Below are positions 25,401 through 35,120 of a stretch of 64,000 nucleotides of DNA, in pieces (positions within the stretch are counted from its first letter, which is position 1; every line of letters begins with the position of its first letter). The stretch covers positions 507,001 to 571,000 of the forward strand of contig WPIO01000065.1 of assembly GCA_009760855.2 (NCBI GenBank), in the 5' to 3' direction. The position numbers and the translations under genes are program-made. Source of the stretch: Cristatella mucedo. Its lineage: Eukaryota > Bryozoa > Phylactolaemata > Cristatellidae. The notes beneath the pieces were generated by a model. It ran no database searches. It was not told where the DNA came from and saw nothing but the letters and a program-made list of their open reading frames with translations.

Positions 25401-26509
25401 TGCAGTGCTATTCGCTTTACAAAAAGCTGAACTACAATGATTCGCATAGATGTAAATGGAGCCTGGATGGCCTTTGCAGCTGTATTGTGCAGAGAGATGT
25501 TCTAACCTCCAGAGGCTGGATCAGGCTTCGCCGGACTCCAGAGTGCACTGATCTGTGCACAGAAGCGGGTGAAACAGAGATTTGCGTGCGCTTGTTATTT
25601 TTATGGCTGGAAATGTTGCCTGCATTATCATGTTGCTTTTCCCTTCCGAAGTACGGGTTTCAAGCTGCTGGCGTGGTGCCAGTGAAGCCAGCGAAGGCTG
25701 TACGAGCAATAATTATTCGGCAGATTGTTCGCCCCTTGCAGGACCCATTAGTAGCGGTCATACAAGAAACAGCGAGAGCTGCTTGGTCAGCTGTTTATTC
25801 CAGAATAAGCTCTGCTTGCTCATACTTCGGCGTACTTCGACTGCGCTACCTTGTGGTCATGTCTAATAGCTTGGCTTTGCCTATGCATGGTGAGAGTGAA
25901 TGCATGACTTGTACGTTTTACTTGAAGTGTGGTCTGGTTCCTTATAGCGGTCTGTCGCCGCCGCCGCTGAACTTGTGACGGGCGCTCAGAAAATAGCCAT
26001 CGCCCTCGAGAAGGCACGAACGACGGAAACGGTGTGTGAGGTCTCTCTTAACAAGGCGCTCGATGATCCAAAACTACGTGGCCAATATCCAGAAGCAGAC
26101 AGGCTATTGCAGAAGGTAAACTTGCCGGCCATTTGAGCGTTACCTATGCAAACGGACTGAAACAAAATCCGAATTCTTGCCGAAGAATCGTTTTCCTTAA
26201 CACCGACTGTTTTAGCGAGCCACGTGCGAAATTTTAGCGATGCTTCAAGTGTTAGTGACGAAAGTGCCTGGTGCAGTGTGCTGCTACCTATCGCCTTGCC
26301 AGAAACTTGGATGAAAGCACTGAAGTAGCCTTAAATGTCTACTTTATTTCCAGATACAGAGGAAATACGCCAGCGCTCGAGTTGACTCGATGAAAGAGGC
26401 TAAGGAAGTTCGTAGCGCGATCCAGAGCGTCATGAAACGGGCGGCCCAATTGCGCGACGAAACGACATCTATGACAGGGCTGCCGTCGCTCGCTCCTCCT
26501 CGCCCCTGA
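13367..26509 (+). CDS. XRRA1: XRRA1 orthologue, 12 coding exons (whole gene span)
   Basis: XRRA1 (X-ray radiation resistance-associated 1) is a leucine-rich-repeat protein of poorly known biochemical role. Exons: 13367-13454, 13539-13877, 13997-14094, 16977-17119, 17264-17365, 17515-17711, 18953-19338, 22766-23023, 23154-23343, 24294-24406, 25948-26115, 26354-26509. All introns are GT-AG, all phases agree, and the total is 2238 nt (745 aa plus stop; human is roughly 790 aa as I recall). The order of conserved blocks matches the vertebrate protein: N-terminal 'NNCFP' type motif, LRR blocks (about residues 120-430), a 'VKSVIPPIP' block, 'FFMTQV', 'KYEGYEEL', and a C-terminal helical region. The ATG has a good context (AACATGG). 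An exon between exons 10 and 11 could be missed. Confidence 0.9.
13539..13877 (+). CDS. XRRA1: XRRA1 exon 2
   Basis: It encodes about residues 30-142, with an acidic/basic linker and the block '[18 protein letters not shown]' leading into '[18 protein letters not shown]', the start of the LRR region. I chose the acceptor at 13537-13538 because it keeps frame and gives 'DGAWLV'. The stronger-looking CTGCAG 28 bases upstream would cause an immediate stop. Confidence 0.7.
13997..14094 (+). CDS. XRRA1: XRRA1 exon 3 (LRR)
   Basis: It encodes '[20 protein letters not shown]' and adjoining residues (about 143-175), a leucine-rich repeat. It enters in phase 1 after TTTTAG and leaves in phase 0 at GTAAGA. 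Confidence 0.9.
14682..15372 (+). pseudogene. Tc1-like transposase fossil in XRRA1 intron 3
   Basis: The plus strand begins with a Tc1 N-terminal block, '[20 protein letters not shown]'. In shifting frames it continues with '[15 protein letters not shown]', which holds the first catalytic Asp region, then 'RHRIKG' and '[11 protein letters not shown]'. The order and spacing are those of a Tc1/mariner DDE transposase. Several frameshifts and stops make it dead. The C-terminal part is missing where a SINE-B copy begins. Confidence 0.8.
15373..15475 (+). mobile_element. SINE-B 3' part
   Basis: It matches the body and tail of the SINE-B copies at 27392-27598 and 37620-37793 (GCGGTGGTGGCAGCCGTTAAG, then TGAGGCTATTAAACCAGCTA and an ATTT-rich end). 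The tRNA-like head is missing. It abuts the Tc1 fossil. Confidence 0.6.
15476..16794. other. XRRA1 intron 3 remainder; no gene recognised
   Basis: There is no recognisable gene. A short acidic open frame at about 15637-15757 has no support. The stretch 16080-16320 is GC-richer and repeat-like but unassigned. CA-type dinucleotides are frequent at 16665-16745. Confidence 0.35.
16795..16893 (-). mobile_element. SINE-A copy (partial)
   Basis: It has the LINE-A/SINE-A tail hairpin (AAGCACCCTAAGAGAACTTA and ATCCAGGCGCTTC) followed on the minus strand by remnants of the tRNA-like part. It lies in XRRA1 intron 3. Confidence 0.6.
16977..17119 (+). CDS. XRRA1: XRRA1 exon 4 (LRR)
   Basis: It encodes '[19 protein letters not shown]' and '[15 protein letters not shown]', two canonical leucine-rich repeats (about residues 176-222). 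The acceptor is TTTCAG and the donor GTAAGA; it leaves in phase 2. Confidence 0.92.
17264..17365 (+). CDS. XRRA1: XRRA1 exon 5 (LRR)
   Basis: It encodes '[17 protein letters not shown]' and 'FAPLAGLKR', corresponding to the vertebrate XRRA1 LRR that ends in an 'LAGLRR' motif. It is in phase 2 on both sides. Confidence 0.92.
17515..17711 (+). CDS. XRRA1: XRRA1 exon 6 (LRR and linker)
   Basis: It encodes '[18 protein letters not shown]', an LRR, followed by a low-conservation Ser/Gly/Asp-rich linker. The following intron (17712-18952) contains nothing recognisable. Confidence 0.88.
18953..19338 (+). CDS. XRRA1: XRRA1 exon 7 (last LRRs)
   Basis: An acidic linker is followed by '[20 protein letters not shown]', '[14 protein letters not shown]' and '[14 protein letters not shown]', the conserved closing block of the XRRA1 repeat domain (about residues 323-451). 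The acceptor at 18951-18952 keeps the phase-1 frame. Confidence 0.9.
19515..19742 (-). mobile_element. LINE-B 3'-end fragment
   Basis: It has LINE-B terminal and 3' UTR sequence (TGTAACTCCACAAAGCC, CTTTCGGTACGCATGCGG) on the minus strand, in XRRA1 intron 7. It directly abuts a LINE-A 3' end. Confidence 0.7.
19745..22050 (-). mobile_element. LINE-A copy, decayed, in XRRA1 intron 7
   Basis: The minus strand runs from linker/N-terminal RT remnants (about 21480-22010) through a degraded RT core, with '[15 protein letters not shown]' near 20900 and an '[10 protein letters not shown]' version of the catalytic motif. It ends in the C-terminal RT and 3' UTR with the hairpin at about 19770-19815. It has many stops. 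Confidence 0.8.
22051..22510 (-). mobile_element. LINE-B fragment
   Basis: The RT C-terminal region and 3' UTR of LINE-B on the minus strand abut the 5' side of the LINE-A copy. It lacks the extreme 3' end and is strongly diverged. Confidence 0.6.
22766..23023 (+). CDS. XRRA1: XRRA1 exon 8
   Basis: It begins with '[16 protein letters not shown]', equivalent to the vertebrate block just after the LRR domain, and ends with 'NGTFFMTQ', equivalent to the conserved 'FLTQV'. Both boundaries are in phase 0. Confidence 0.9.
23154..23343 (+). CDS. XRRA1: XRRA1 exon 9
   Basis: It starts with '[10 protein letters not shown]' and includes '[15 protein letters not shown]', matching the conserved 'KYHGYEEL' type block of vertebrate XRRA1. 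It leaves in phase 1. Confidence 0.88.
23344..24293. other. XRRA1 intron 9; nothing recognised
   Basis: AT-rich intron without a recognisable repeat or gene. Confidence 0.4.
24294..24406 (+). CDS. XRRA1: XRRA1 exon 10
   Basis: It encodes '[18 protein letters not shown]' and a basic stretch ending 'TYEPYEK', corresponding to the vertebrate 'LQQMLKHPLL ... KPYVHKEK' segment. The acceptor is AATAG and the donor GTATGC. Confidence 0.85.
24600..24740 (+). mobile_element. LINE-A fragment, plus strand
   Basis: This short interior RT C-terminal segment is similar to the LINE-A consensus encoding '[11 protein letters not shown]' and 'LHWLPVKQRI'. It is strongly diverged and lies in XRRA1 intron 10. 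Confidence 0.5.
24741..25947. other. XRRA1 intron 10 remainder
   Basis: No repeat or supported exon. A 209-codon open frame (25349-25978) overlaps exon 11 in another frame and has no supporting signal. A missing XRRA1 exon (a proline/lysine block in vertebrates) could lie here, but I did not find it. Confidence 0.35.
25948..26115 (+). CDS. XRRA1: XRRA1 exon 11
   Basis: It encodes an alanine-rich start, '[17 protein letters not shown]', and '[10 protein letters not shown]', probably the helical C-terminal region that vertebrate XRRA1 also has. Both ends are in phase 0 (TTATAG acceptor, GTAAAC donor). Confidence 0.8.
26354..26509 (+). CDS. XRRA1: XRRA1 exon 12 (C terminus)
   Basis: It starts '[19 protein letters not shown]', matching the vertebrate 'FQARYRQL' region, and ends 'PSLAPPRP' at a TGA (26507-26509). 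The acceptor is TTTCCAG. Confidence 0.85.
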   Translation: MQRKYASARVDSMKEAKEVRSAIQSVMKRAAQLRDETTSMTGLPSLAPPRP

Positions 26510-26834
26510 GACCAAGCTCTCTTGTGTTGTGCTGCAGAGATTTTGATTTTGAGGCACGACAGGAAGACTGACAACGTCTAAAAACAAAATCGCCCTTTGT
26601 CCGTCGCTAGATAGCGACTCAACAATGAATTTGCTCGTCGGCTGCTGACGCCGAAAGCATTGGATTTCGATCGTGAACTTGTATAGCACCCTAGGCCGTG
26701 GCTCGCTGGCAGTGCGCCAAAGCCAGAACTAGCCATTTCGGCATTGCAAGGAATCTGTTCATAGATTCCCACGTACTTCAAGTTGCCGTTTGCTATCCAG
26801 GGATTATAGCTGCATATATATGCTATATTTTTGT

Positions 26835-26840
26835 ATTAAA
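26835..26840 (+). terminator. XRRA1: Candidate XRRA1 poly(A) signal
   Basis: ATTAAA about 330 bases after the XRRA1 stop codon, in AT-rich sequence. It is the first such hexamer I noticed downstream. Confidence 0.45.
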
Positions 26841-27034
26841 TGCATGAATGCAAGCCAAGTCGTATGACAATGTTTTGTTTTGACCCTCGGACAAGCCTTT
26901 CCTACTTGACAGAAAATTATTCTTGCTACATCGACATTATGCACAGCTTGCCATTTCATTTAAGAAAACGATTGCGGCCCTCCAGAAGACTGCAAGCTTG
27001 CCAAAATACTGAGCATATGCAACTGTAGTGTACA

Positions 27035-27052
27035 CATACACACACACACACA

Positions 27053-27085
<33 letters not shown>
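27035..27085. repeat. Compound (CA)n(CT)n microsatellite
   Basis: An alternating CA run is followed directly by a CT run, then CA/CG-rich sequence to about 27120. Confidence 0.9.
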
Positions 27086-27088
<3 letters not shown>

Positions 27089-27289
27089 CACACACGCACA
27101 CGCGCGCGAACACACATACGACACTAACACACCCAAACGCCAAAGTCTTGTTCCAACCGGTATGTGACGCTGGTGCCAGCAGACGGCTTTCAACCTAGCA
27201 TACAGACAAAATACGTCATGATTTATGCACACTATGTCATAAATACATACTTAATGTCTCAAATAAGTAAAAAATGTTGCTGGTGCAAG

Positions 27290-27795
27290 TTAATATGGGG
27301 TCAGCCCTCCACGGTTTTTAATGACCTCTCTGATGCCCCGTGGCATAGAATCCGTTAACCTCTAACAGGCCTCTGGCATAATATTTCACCGATGGTACAA
27401 ATAAATAAATAAATCCTAGCTGATTAAACAGCCTCTTTTTGTATAGCGACAGAAGAGCCTTTACGGCTATCACCACCACTTGCAGTGGCGATAAAGAATC
27501 GTCCACCGCAGGAATCGGACCCACGACCTCGGGGCCGAGGTCGTGAAAGCAACCGCCTTACCTAGTGTGCCATCACGGCTCACCACAGCAACCTGTTAAA
27601 AAGCTCATCCGAAGTCGCAGCAGAAACAGATTCGGACCTCGGCTCCAACCTATCTCAAAGATAATCTTTTGGATTTAGGTCAGGTGACTGACTTGGCCGA
27701 CTCATTTTTCTGACCCCCATGATTGAGCGAAAAATCTTTTGGAGGCCTTGGCTGTGTGCTTGGGGTCATTGTCCTACTGCTAAACGTCATCATTC
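27290..27795 (-). pseudogene. Tc1/mariner transposase fossil, split by a SINE-B
   Basis: On the minus strand the upper part (27655-27795) encodes 'DNDPKHTAKASKRFF' and 'MSRPSQSPDLNP', the second catalytic Asp block and the SPDLNP block of Tc1-like transposases. The lower part (27290-27370) encodes 'DSMPRGIREVIKNRGGLTPY', the typical C terminus. A SINE-B (27392-27598) sits between the two halves. Only the C-terminal half of the transposase remains. Confidence 0.8.
27392..27598 (-). mobile_element. SINE-B copy inserted in a Tc1 fossil
   Basis: Minus strand: a tRNA-like head (GTGATGGCACACTAGGTAAG), a stem (CACGACCTCGG and CCGAGGTCGTG), a B box GGTCCGATTCC (one change from the canonical form), a conserved body (AGCCGTAAAGGCTCTTCTG) and an ATTT-repeat tail. 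It is very similar to 37620-37793. Confidence 0.85.
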
Positions 27796-27842
27796 TCCAG
27801 AAAAGTTCCAGGATGATTTATCCGCTCGGCCTGTTCATCGCA

Positions 27843-27888
27843 GACGATTCATCCAGGGGACGTTTCATCCACGGACGATTCATCCACT
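27843..27888. repeat. Short direct repeats of a GACGATTCATCC motif
   Basis: GACGATTCATCC occurs twice, with a GACGTTTCATCC variant between, at a spacing of 15-16 bp. Such arrays occur near the ends of some DNA transposons, but no element boundaries could be set. Confidence 0.5.
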
Positions 27889-27959
27889 TATAAACATGGC
27901 TGATAAACACTAGGATCTTGTTCTATACTTTATCATTATTTGCGTTTCTAGCCCCGCTT

Positions 27960-30615
27960 ACATGTATCTCCGTCAGTAACTCCACAAAGTCATAAAGACC
28001 ATGTGGGTGTTACGCAAGAGAGTTTTGTATAGCACACTCACAGCCTAAGCGGCTTTCGGTACGCATTCGGTAGCCAACAGACTTCGTCTCACGCAACAAA
28101 CAGAAAGTGGGAAGCATAGCAGAGTCAGGAGAGCAGTTGAGGTAGCGAGTAGCATAGAAGTAGCAGTTCAGGACCGCTGAAAAAGATGTGCCATAGTCGG
28201 CAGTTGGAGAGTAGATGTTGTTGCGTAAGAATTGTGGAAGCGAGTTCCACAGTCTAGGACCTGCAGAGCTAAAGCTTCTGTCGCCAACTGTCTTTAAGCG
28301 GAGGAATTGGACAGCTAATTTATTGTCCACACCGGACCTCAGGGCGCGAACAGGTTGAAACTGATGCAGCAGTTCAGCTAGGTACGAAGGAGCCAAGCCG
28401 TGGCGGGCCTTGTGGGTCAGCGTAAGAACTTTGCTCTGTATCCGTTGCTCAACCGGCAACCATCCTAGCTCTTCCAGCAAAGGTGACACGTGCTCAAACC
28501 GCTGGGACTTGAAGACCAGCCTGGCAGCCATATTCATAGTCCGCTGTAGTGGCAAAATAGCTTTCTTTGGCAACCCAGCCAAAAGGGAATTACAATAATC
28601 AAGCCGAGACAGAACTAAAGAGCTAGTTAAATTTTTTACAAGCCACTGTGGGAGACAGCTCCTAATCTTGGATAGGGATCGGATGTGATGGCTAGCTGTA
28701 GAGGCAGTCTTCTGAATGAAGCTTTTGAAATTGAGGCAGCTGTCGAACACGACACCTAGATTACGAGCACGTGGTGAAGGTCGCGAAATAGCATCACCTA
28801 TTAGAACAGCAAAGCCTTTTAATCCAGCCACACGCTTAGGGTGTCCTATGAGCAGCAGTTCGGTTTTATCGTCATTTAATTTCAGGAAGTTTTCAGACAT
28901 TCAGGATCGAATATCGGCAAGGCAAGCATTCAGTTTCTCAGTTGCTGCAGCAGATTCCGACGGTTTAAATGATAAATACAACTGAGTATCGTCAGCATAG
29001 AAGTGATATCCTATTCCATGGGCCTTAATCACTTTTCCCTGAGGTTGCGTATAAATGGAGAACAGCATGGGACAAAGTACAGACCCTTGAGGGACTCCAC
29101 AGGTGACCCTTCTCATGTCTGAGACCTGACCCCCACACGACACGGATTGAACACGATCAGACAAGTATGATTTAAACCGCGCCAGTGCTTCGTCTGCCAG
29201 ACCGATCGTTGTTCTCAATCGTTCAAGAAGAACTTCGTGATCAATAGTGTCGAAGGCAGCAGACAGATCTAGCAGAGCTAGGGCAGTGACATTCCCGTCG
29301 TCGTTGCCACGTAGAATGTCATTGTTAACACGGAGGAGAGCAGTTTCAGTAGAGTGCTGCCTCTTGAACCCTGATTGAAATGTGTCTGACATTCCATTAT
29401 TTTCAATATGTTCAACTAGCTGCTTAGCAACAATTTTTTCAAGAATCTTTGATAAGAACGGAAGAACGGAAACTGGACGATAGTTTGCTAGGACCTCTGT
29501 GTCTGATCCGGCTTTTTAGAGTAGGTCTAACGATTGCCGATTTGAAGGACTTGGGGACGACCCCTTTTCTGCAAGTGAAGACCACAGATATGAAGGTATA
29601 GGGTCTTCACGAAACGAGCTCTTTTTGCTAGACCTTTTTAAGGAAGCCACATCACAGGCAGAAACATCGGAGAACCTTTTAAGAAAGGTCACAGGTTGAG
29701 GAACGGCGATTGCTTTGGTCGGAGGGGGCTTAATGGAGGCACGAATGTGCACAAATTTTTCAGTAAAGAAGGCTGAAAACTTTTCGGCTGAGCACTTAAT
29801 ATCTGGGGAGTCAGACCTCTCAGCATTGGCCAGTAAATGGTTTACTGTCTTATAAATCTGTTTAGTATCCGACTGGCAGGAATTCAGCTTTCTAATGAAA
29901 AAAGAAGCACTGGTTTTTAAGCTTTCGAGTGTAAACTCGAAGGAAGTCTTTAAAATTGACTAGGTCTGCCTCAGACCCCGATTTCTTGAAACGACGTTCA
30001 AGCCTGCGCTTAACTCGGAGCATCTTAAGGAGTTTTTTGTTAATTGAAAGGAATCTCGACGACTTTGAACACGGATAGAGCGAACGGGAGCATGCTTGTC
30101 AAGAGCACTCCTGAGTGTCATGTTCATCGCATCAGTGAGGGTATCGAGGCTGCCGGTCGAGTCTGGATGCAGATCAAGAAGGCCTGCATCACAAACAGAT
30201 TTAAAAAACTTGTCCATGTATATGCTTTGTAAGTTACGTCGTTTGGCAAATTCGACATTGCCCTGTACGTACGAGGGAGCAGGAGTAGTAAACGAGACCG
30301 AACAATGATCTGAGAGGGTCAGTGGGCACACCACGAAGTCAGTGGGGAGGACATCCTTAGTGATCACGAGATCTAGAATGTGGCCACCGACGTGGGTGCT
30401 ATGATTAACGTGTTGGGCCAAACCGAAATTCTCCAGACAGTCAAGAAATGAGCGGACCTGGCTGTTGCTAGTGTTGTCAACGTGAATATTGAGGTCTACA
30501 ATCAGTAGCGGCCTGTCACACACAAATATTTTAGCGAGGAACTCTGAAAACTCCTCTATAAACAAGTTTAGATAGCCAGAAGGAGGCCGGCATATCGCAA
30601 CGGTGAGAGGCATTA
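27960..30615 (-). mobile_element. LINE-B, longest copy (endonuclease plus reverse transcriptase)
   Basis: Reading down the minus strand: the C-terminal half of an AP-type endonuclease (30613-29960; 'DLNIHVDN' and the 'LSDHCSVSF' SDH motif), a linker, then reverse transcriptase with 'FQSGFKRQHSTETALL', 'LDLSAAFDTIDH', 'GVPQGSVLCPMLF' and the catalytic 'FYADDTQLYLSF', then the C-terminal domain (28900-28010), the 3' UTR and the LINE-B end at about 27960. The RT frame is broken by only one stop, at 28901, where Trp is expected. Upstream there is a small deletion with a frameshift at about 29515-29580. The 5' end of the endonuclease is missing. It is an L2/CR1-group element, probably not active. 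Confidence 0.9.
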
Positions 30616-30879
30616 TCTTTGATGAAGACCTGATACATTAAAATCACGTGGATCCTACTCTCCTACATTAAGAGTTTGCGAGTCGTTCTCGATTAGATGA
30701 AAATCCTGGCTCTGTCCGTAGAACCGTGAACAAATTATCGCGACTTATGCGTGAGCTGCAACTTGAAGACGATGCCTGTCAAGATTTATTAGTTCGCTCG
30801 TGTAAGGGGTATGACTCGAAAACTTCAAGGTGCGTAAGAAAAGCCTGGAAGCTGGCAGCGCAGGAAAGTAGATAATAAT
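30616..30879. other. Unassigned spacer between LINE-B and LINE-A
   Basis: About 265 bases between the two LINEs. A 67-codon open stretch on the plus strand (about 30670-30870) has no start codon near its beginning and no recognisable family. Confidence 0.3.
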
Positions 30880-33755
30880 AAAAATAGTAATAATTCACTT
30901 GATAAAGCGCCCTCAGAGAACTTAATCTCTCTTTAGGCGCTTTACATTTGCTGCAAAGTGAAATGCAATTGAATGGTAAGTAAAATCATGCTTGAAAAAC
31001 AAACGAAATGAATAATATGGTTAGGGGTGACATGCACAGGGTCAGCACGCAAATGTGATTAGTGGCAGCATGCACAGTGCCAGCACGCATAAGCACATCA
31101 AGGACGAATCACAGAGACCCACTAAATGCTGTCCTAAATAGGTGTGTATTTAGGTTCCTTTTAAATGTGGTCGGGTCAGGGGATGTTCTGACGCAGGTCG
31201 GGAGGGAGTTCCAGGCTTTGGGAGCATATGAACTAAATGCACGGTCTCTAAAGGATTTGAGGTTTGTATGAGGTATTTCTAGACTGTTGGATTCCGAAAA
31301 GCCGGTGGTACGATGCTTGGCCTGATGGGGTAGTATATCTGACAGATAGGCTGGAGCCATAGAATGAAGGGACCTAAAAGTGAGCGACAAAACCTTGAAG
31401 TCAATCCGTTGCTTGACTGGTAGCCAGTGCAGGTCGGCGAGAAGTGGAGTAATGTGGCAACTGCGACGCTCACGACAGACAAGCCTAGCTGCAGAGTTTT
31501 GCACCAGCTGCAATCGCCTGATCGCACATGCTAGTAGGCCAGTAAGCAGTGAGTTGCAGAAGTCGAGACGAGATGTCACGAATGCATGGACCAACTTGGA
31601 CGTGGTATCTTTATCTAAACAAGCCCTAATTTTAGCAATGTTATGAAGCTGAAAATAGGCGAATTTGACTGTGGAGCTGATATGGTCGTCTAACGAGAGG
31701 TCGCTTTGGAATATGACACCTAGATTTCGAGCTGATTCAGCTAGAAATTTGCTGGCAGAGCCAATTTTGAGAGTCAGCCTTTCCAATTTGTGAATCACAC
31801 TGGGTTTTCCCATAACTAGTAAGTTAATTTTATCATCGTTAAGTTTTAGAAAATGTGCTGCCATCCATGTGCGGATGTCATCAATGGATGCAGCTAGTGA
31901 GTTTAGAGAATTTGAGGTGCTTGAAGGCTGGGAGGGATCAAAGCAAAGGTACAACTGAGTGTCATCCACATAGAAGTGAAAGCCTAGATTGTGCTTGGCA
32001 ATCACATCAGCAAGAGGCAGCGTATAAACCGTGAAAAGAACCGGACCTAGCACTGAGCCCTGAGGTACTCCATATTTCAGAGGTACTTCAGATGATCTTT
32101 GTCCATTCACGTCAATACTCTGGAGTCTCCCACTGAGATAGGACCTGAACCACTGCAGAGCAGTGCCAATGATGCCCAGGCGAGATGAGAGGCGCTCTAG
32201 AAGAACTTTGTGATCGATGGTATCAAAAGCTGCCGAAAGATCACGCAAAACAAGCAGAGACATTCTATCCATGTCTGCATTCCTAAGTAGGTCGTTGTAT
32301 ACCCGAAGCAATGCTGACTCTGTGGAGTGATTAGCTCTAAAGCCAGACTGGAACTTACTAGCAAGGTGTGAGGTTTCGATATACGAGTTCAGCTGGTCCG
32401 CCACGACCCGTTCCAGTGTCTTTTATAGGAATGGTAGAATTGAAACTGGGCGGTAGTTGCTCAAGTTCTCTTGGTCAAGTGTAGCTTTCTTGAGACGTGG
32501 CCTGACTACAGCTTTTTTGAAAGGTGCTGGGACATGACCTGAGGCTAATGACATATAAATTATGTTAGTTATGCATGGCTGCAGCAGATCAATGCAACGT
32601 TGGAGCAGGACAGTGGGAATAGGGTCCAGAGGACTTGTTGTCTTCTTTGATTGAGATACAAACTTTAGGACTAGATCACTAGTGACCTGCTTAAATGCAG
32701 ACATTGAGGTGCAGCCAGGAACCGAGGAACAGCATTCTAGTGGGGAGGTTGTCATCGCAGGGATGGATTCCCTGATCTTGTCTATCTTCTGCACAAAGAA
32801 TCGAGAGAAGCGATCGGCTAGATCATCATTAGGATCATCAGGTAAGGAGCTAATCTAGGAACGGTTGAGGAGATGGTTTATTGTCGACATCAGTATTTTT
32901 GGATTGTGCATCTGTGATTCAACAATGTTTTTATAAAAAACTAGACTTAGCCTTTGCTAGGATCGATTGGTACGACCTAAAGTAGTCTTCATATGCCTGT
33001 CGATGGACAGTTAGTCCGGATCTTGTGTATGCTTTTTCAAGCTTTCGTTTAGTAGACTTGGCTAGTTTAATGTCTGCGGTAAACCATAGGCCGTCTGGGC
33101 GGGGGCGCACAGTGCGCTTTTGTCAGAGGGGCAAAATCGTCTAGCGTGTCAGCTAGTGTCGTGTTGAAGCTATCTACCAATTATGACAGATCGGAGGGAG
33201 GATTGAGCAGCAGAGATGAAGCAGATATTCTCGCACGGACAGCATCGATGTCAAGGGTCTTGAGGTTTCGCGATTTACAGGTTTTTTTAGAGGAGGATGT
33301 GGGCACACACTGTAGATTGAATGAGATCTGCAAGTGGTCAGATAAGCATGATTTGGTAATAATTGGTGATGACAAAGTGCAGTTATATGAGAAAATCTGG
33401 TCGAGTGTGTGACCCTCGATGTGGGTAGGGCCATGCACATGAGCCACAAGAGACAATGACTCAGTCAATGCACGAAATTCGGTGCTGAAAGCGTCAGATA
33501 AGTTATCAAAGTGAACGTTGAAATCACTCATTACGAGGAAGGATTGATTTCTTGCACACAGAATCGAAATGAGATCGGAGAAATCCGAGATAAAGGAGGA
33601 TTTGGTACCTGGTGGATAGAGGCGTAACGGTGCAAGTAATAAGCTAATTCTAGCGAAAGAGCATTGGGCCGTCGAATAGGTGACCGCAAACTGACATTGC
33701 AATTGCACAAATATTACACACACGCACACACACACACACACGCACACACACATAT
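30880..33755 (-). mobile_element. LINE-A, best-preserved copy (endonuclease plus reverse transcriptase)
   Basis: Minus strand, in order: the C-terminal half of the AP endonuclease (33753-33181, 'FLVMSDFNVHFDN', 'SDHLQISF'), the N-terminal RT region ('SNYRPVSILPFL', about 32430), and an unbroken 431-codon RT frame (32404-31109). The RT frame has 'LRDLSAAFDTIDH', '[13 protein letters not shown]' and catalytic 'FYVDDTQLYL' (YVDD at about residues 145-148, where YADD is usual). The 3' UTR ends in the hairpin AAAGCGCC...GGCGCTTT (30907-30950) and an ATT-rich tail. One nonsense codon (TAA at 32423-32425) and a frame change toward the endonuclease break it. It is 5'-truncated at a CA repeat. L2/CR1 group. 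Confidence 0.9.
33716..33750. repeat. (CA)n microsatellite at the LINE-A 5' truncation
   Basis: An interrupted CA/CG dinucleotide run lies exactly where LINE-A coding similarity ends. Confidence 0.85.
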
Positions 33756-34011
33756 ATTTATTTATTTATGCATACCGGTGCAGCGGTGGCGGCTGCTTCG
33801 ACCCCGGCCGCCGCTCTTCTGCATTCTGCCACACCCGAGCGTTCGCGTGTCGCCATGGCAGCCTCTCTAGATGCCCGCGCGGTGCATTGCGCAAATCAAA
33901 CACGGTCTTGGACTAGGGGCCTACAGTTTATTCGTTGGGCCAGTTAGTAACGTGTTTGACGCGATCGCGAACTGTGTGTACTTACTTACCGTCACTCCTC
34001 CTCTCTTTCTC

Positions 34012-34924
<913 letters not shown>

Positions 34925-35120
34925 TGACTGAATAACAATATAATAATAAAAATGCGATTGTGTAGCACCCTCAGATAACTTAATCTCTATCCAGGCACTT
35001 CAGTGGAAAGTAAAGAAAGTACGATCATAAGGTTAGTGGCAGCATGCACAGTGTCGGCACACATAAGCACACAAATGACGAATCACAACGACTCATTAAA
35101 TACTAGGATAAAAAGGTGCG
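34925..35120 (-). mobile_element. LINE-A 3'-end fragment
   Basis: It has an AAT-rich tail (34938-34955), the 3' hairpin (TAGCACCCTCAGATAACTTA and ATCCAGGCACTT) and 3' UTR blocks of LINE-A on the minus strand. Confidence 0.75.

Noticed and set aside
25349..25978. 209-codon open frame in XRRA1 intron 10
   Set aside because: It overlaps exon 11 in another frame, has no recognisable motif, and one frame this long is plausible by chance in 64 kb.
30670..30870. 67-codon open stretch between LINE-B and LINE-A as a host exon
   Set aside because: No start codon near its beginning, no splice signals and no known family; the length is within chance expectation.
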